From an uncultured Oscillospiraceae bacterium (lineage in GTDB: Bacteria; Bacillota; Clostridia; Oscillospirales; Oscillospiraceae), in NCBI GenBank assembly GCA_944385785.1, contig CALWYO010000126.1:1-40873 (forward strand): a stretch of 40,873 nucleotides of DNA. Reading direction: 5' to 3'. The notes under the pieces were generated by a model that had not been told where the DNA came from, did no database searches, and worked only from the letters and a program-made list of their open reading frames with translations. This document shows, piece by piece, positions 39,260 through 40,873 of the stretch (position 1 is its first letter; each line of letters opens with the position of its first letter). The position numbers and the translations under genes are program-made.

Positions 39260-40366
39260 TCAATTCCGGAAATATTCGGCTATATCTCTCATTCTGTCGC
39301 TCTGTTTCACGCGGAAGGGGCAGCGTCTGTCACAGTGTCCGCAGCCGATGCAGGCGTCGGCTTTTACAGTAAGCTTATCGTAGTGGCTGGCCGCCATTTT
39401 GTCTCCAGCCAGGGCAAGATCATAATATTTATTTACCAGTCCCACATCTATTCCCGCAGGGCACGGCTGACAGTGGTTGCAGTACACGCAGCTTCCCTGG
39501 GCGCTCTCCGGCGTAAACTGGCCTATAATAGAGTAGTCTCTGTCCTTCTCTTCGGCTCCGTCAAACAAAAGCAGTTCTTCCAGGTCATTCATACCGCGTA
39601 CGCCTGGAACAACAGCCAAAACGCCTGGCCGGTCCAGGGCATACTGTATGCACTGGAAGCGGGTCAACGGAGTGTGGAAAGGAGACGTTTTGCCATCCAG
39701 CAATTTACCTCCATGGAATGGTTTCATCACCGAGATGCCTATCCCTTCTGTCTCGCATCTGCGGAACAGCTCCGCCCGCTCAGATACCGATCCAATCCCC
39801 AGCTCGTCTCCCTGTTCCATGTCATAGGCGGGATTAATGGAGAACATCATCAGATCCGCAATACCCATATCCAGCACTTTGTTTGCCACAGAAGGCGTGT
39901 GGGACGAAAACCCTATGTAGTGTACGCGTCCTGCGGCCTTCTGATCCATAACATAATCCAGAATCCCGTTCTGAAGGAGATCCTGCAAATCCTTATCCTC
40001 GTCCACACAGTGGAGAAAGCCAAAGTCGGCGTAATCAGTTCCCAAAACTTTCAGTTCCCACTGAAACGTGTCTCTGATTACATCCAAATCTCTGGACCAT
40101 CCGTACTCGCCTTTCTCATTGTACACCGCGCCAAAATGGAGCTGGAAAAACACTTTCTCCCGCTCTCCCTCAATAGCGCGGCCAAAAGGCTCGTAGACAC
40201 TCTTTCCACCGGCGCAAAGGTCAAAAAAGTTGATCCCGCTGGCCACTGCCCTGCGTATCACCGCCTCAATCTCTTTGTCAGAGCTCTCCTGCATGCTGCC
40301 CATGCCAAGTCCCAGGACGCTAAACGCCTCATCTGCCCTGCCGTGAGGCAGCTTTCTATACTCCAT
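39260..40366 (-). CDS. Atypical aldo/keto reductase-like protein with 4Fe-4S domain
   Basis: A 368-residue aldo/keto reductase barrel plus ferredoxin tail. Of the usual tetrad only D49 and H119 remain: the tyrosine position falls in CAGGKS, and the lysine is replaced by Q75 in FFQLHF. The cluster motifs are C293, C296, C299, C302 (shortened spacing) and C339, C342, C345, C349. It may therefore not be a conventional carbonyl reductase. I chose ATG 40366 with AAGGAGG upstream, not 40393. It is followed by the DUF362 gene in an apparent operon. The role could be electron transfer or a different chemistry; unknown. Confidence 0.88.
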   Translation of the reverse strand: MEYRKLPHGRADEAFSVLGLGMGSMQESSDKEIEAVIRRAVASGINFFDLCAGGKSVYEPFGRAIEGEREKVFFQLHFGAVYNEKGEYGWSRDLDVIRDTFQWELKVLGTDYADFGFLHCVDEDKDLQDLLQNGILDYVMDQKAAGRVHYIGFSSHTPSVANKVLDMGIADLMMFSINPAYDMEQGDELGIGSVSERAELFRRCETEGIGISVMKPFHGGKLLDGKTSPFHTPLTRFQCIQYALDRPGVLAVVPGVRGMNDLEELLLFDGAEEKDRDYSIIGQFTPESAQGSCVYCNHCQPCPAGIDVGLVNKYYDLALAGDKMAASHYDKLTVKADACIGCGHCDRRCPFRVKQSDRMRDIAEYFRN

Positions 40367-40399
40367 TGATATATCCTCCTTAAGCAAATCCAAACCTGG

Positions 40400-40430
40400 A
40401 TATAACCGCCTGCCGGGCGGCCACAGGCAA
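40400..40430 (-). promoter_or_regulatory. Possible promoter with 19-bp spacer and dyad
   Basis: On the minus strand, TTGCCT (40425-40430) and TTATAT (40400-40405) are 19 bp apart, with GCCTG...CAGGC (40408-40412 and 40424-40428) across the spacer. The spacing resembles MerR-regulated promoters, but the hexamers are imperfect and no MerR gene is near. The remaining 220 bp up to the truncated gene at the right edge show nothing else. Confidence 0.3.
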
Positions 40431-40658
40431 ACTAATAAACCACTAATTATTCTAAAACACTCAGACTATATCCAGCGTCTCCAACTCTTTCGCGCCTGCT
40501 CCGGCATATTTTGTCTAAACGCTGTAAATTCAAAGCCCTGCCGCACTACTTCCCATATTCAAAGAGGGCTGGGGAGATCTATAACCATGTATCTGTCCGG
40601 CCGTTATATTCCGTTTCACCACTTCTCCTTATCTCAGCAAAAGACAAACCCCACTCTG

Positions 40659-40873
40659 TCAGCTGATCCTTCTGGCCATAGTATCTGCCAGATTCATCTT
40701 ATTTAGCGCCTCGTCAAGAGCCTTCACTTCTTCAGCGGTGAGTGTTATCTCTGAAGCGTCGGCATTCTCCTGCATCCTCTCAGTGCTACGCGTACCCGGT
40801 ATAGGCACGATCCAGTCCTTTTTACACATCATCCACGCAAGGGCAATCTGCGCCATGGTGGCGTTCTTTTCCT
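40659..40873 (-). CDS. Aldo/keto reductase, 5' end outside window
   Basis: Only the C-terminal 70 or so residues are present and the frame runs open off the right edge (EKNATMAQIALAWMM...). The tail has the NADP-site signature IVPIPGTRSTERMQEN and a C-terminus ending NLADTMARRIS. It closely parallels the C-terminus of the non-ferredoxin reductase at 36434-37423 and is probably its paralogue. The apparent ATG at 40856 is internal. The catalytic tetrad lies outside the window. Confidence 0.85.
   Translation of the reverse strand, partial: EKNATMAQIALAWMMCKKDWIVPIPGTRSTERMQENADASEITLTAEEVKALDEALNKMNLADTMARRIS

Noticed and set aside
39335..40369. 344-codon plus-strand frame opposite the atypical reductase
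   Set aside because: Antisense shadow; the minus-strand frame has the 4Fe-4S motifs, AKR barrel and ribosome-binding site.
1..40873. tRNA, rRNA, CRISPR array, IS element, prophage or riboswitch
   Set aside because: No cloverleaf, spaced direct repeats, transposase or phage gene, or recognisable aptamer core was seen on either strand. Small unstructured or divergent RNAs cannot be excluded by eye.

Overview
The window looks like chromosome from an anaerobic, spore-forming Firmicute of class Clostridia. The evidence is spoVT, a spoIID-type gene, two S-layer-homology (SLH) cell-surface proteins, a glgBPCDA-type glycogen operon with glgD, and several aldo/keto reductases fused to 4Fe-4S domains. 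An Oscillospirales-like gut bacterium is my best guess from overall gene content; it is an inference, not shown by any marker here. I saw no rRNA, tRNA, CRISPR, IS element or phage gene.

Layout from left to right. (1) 1-4396: the 3' part of a large SLH-anchored surface protein on +. (2) 4474-5499: a zinc-dependent medium-chain alcohol/polyol dehydrogenase on -. (3) 5678-11117: an oxidative-TCA block. Aconitase-family hydratase, NADP-isocitrate dehydrogenase and a small membrane protein form a leftward operon, with citrate synthase divergent. The two promoters share the -35 hexamer TTGCAT. Together they convert oxaloacetate plus acetyl-CoA to 2-oxoglutarate, probably for glutamate synthesis. 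(4) 11482-14330: a visibly AT-richer module with a MerR regulator divergent from ABC ATPase, permease and GNAT acetyltransferase. The shared intergenic region holds a textbook MerR-type promoter with a 19-bp spacer. (5) 14671-27803: pgi and a complete glycogen operon, in transcription order glgB, glgP, glgC, glgD, glgA and a GH13-GH77 fusion. It covers precursor activation, polymerisation, branching, phosphorolysis and debranching, with pgi linking to glycolysis. (6) 27944-33867: an unknown polytopic membrane protein, a SpoIID-like protein, an array of hairpins, a histidine phosphatase and a second SLH surface protein with lamin-tail and choice-of-anchor domains. (7) 34082-40873: five aldo/keto reductases, three with C-terminal di-cluster ferredoxin domains, interrupted by spoVT (with a sigma-G-like promoter) and a DUF362 gene.

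The most interesting items are the MerR promoter architecture, the aldo/keto reductase cluster (including one paralogue that has lost two of four catalytic residues and sits in an apparent operon with a DUF362 protein lacking its usual ferredoxin insert), the sigma-G-like promoter of spoVT, the matched divergent promoters of the citrate block, and the hairpin array at 29948-30259. All calls come from reading the sequence; no database search was run.
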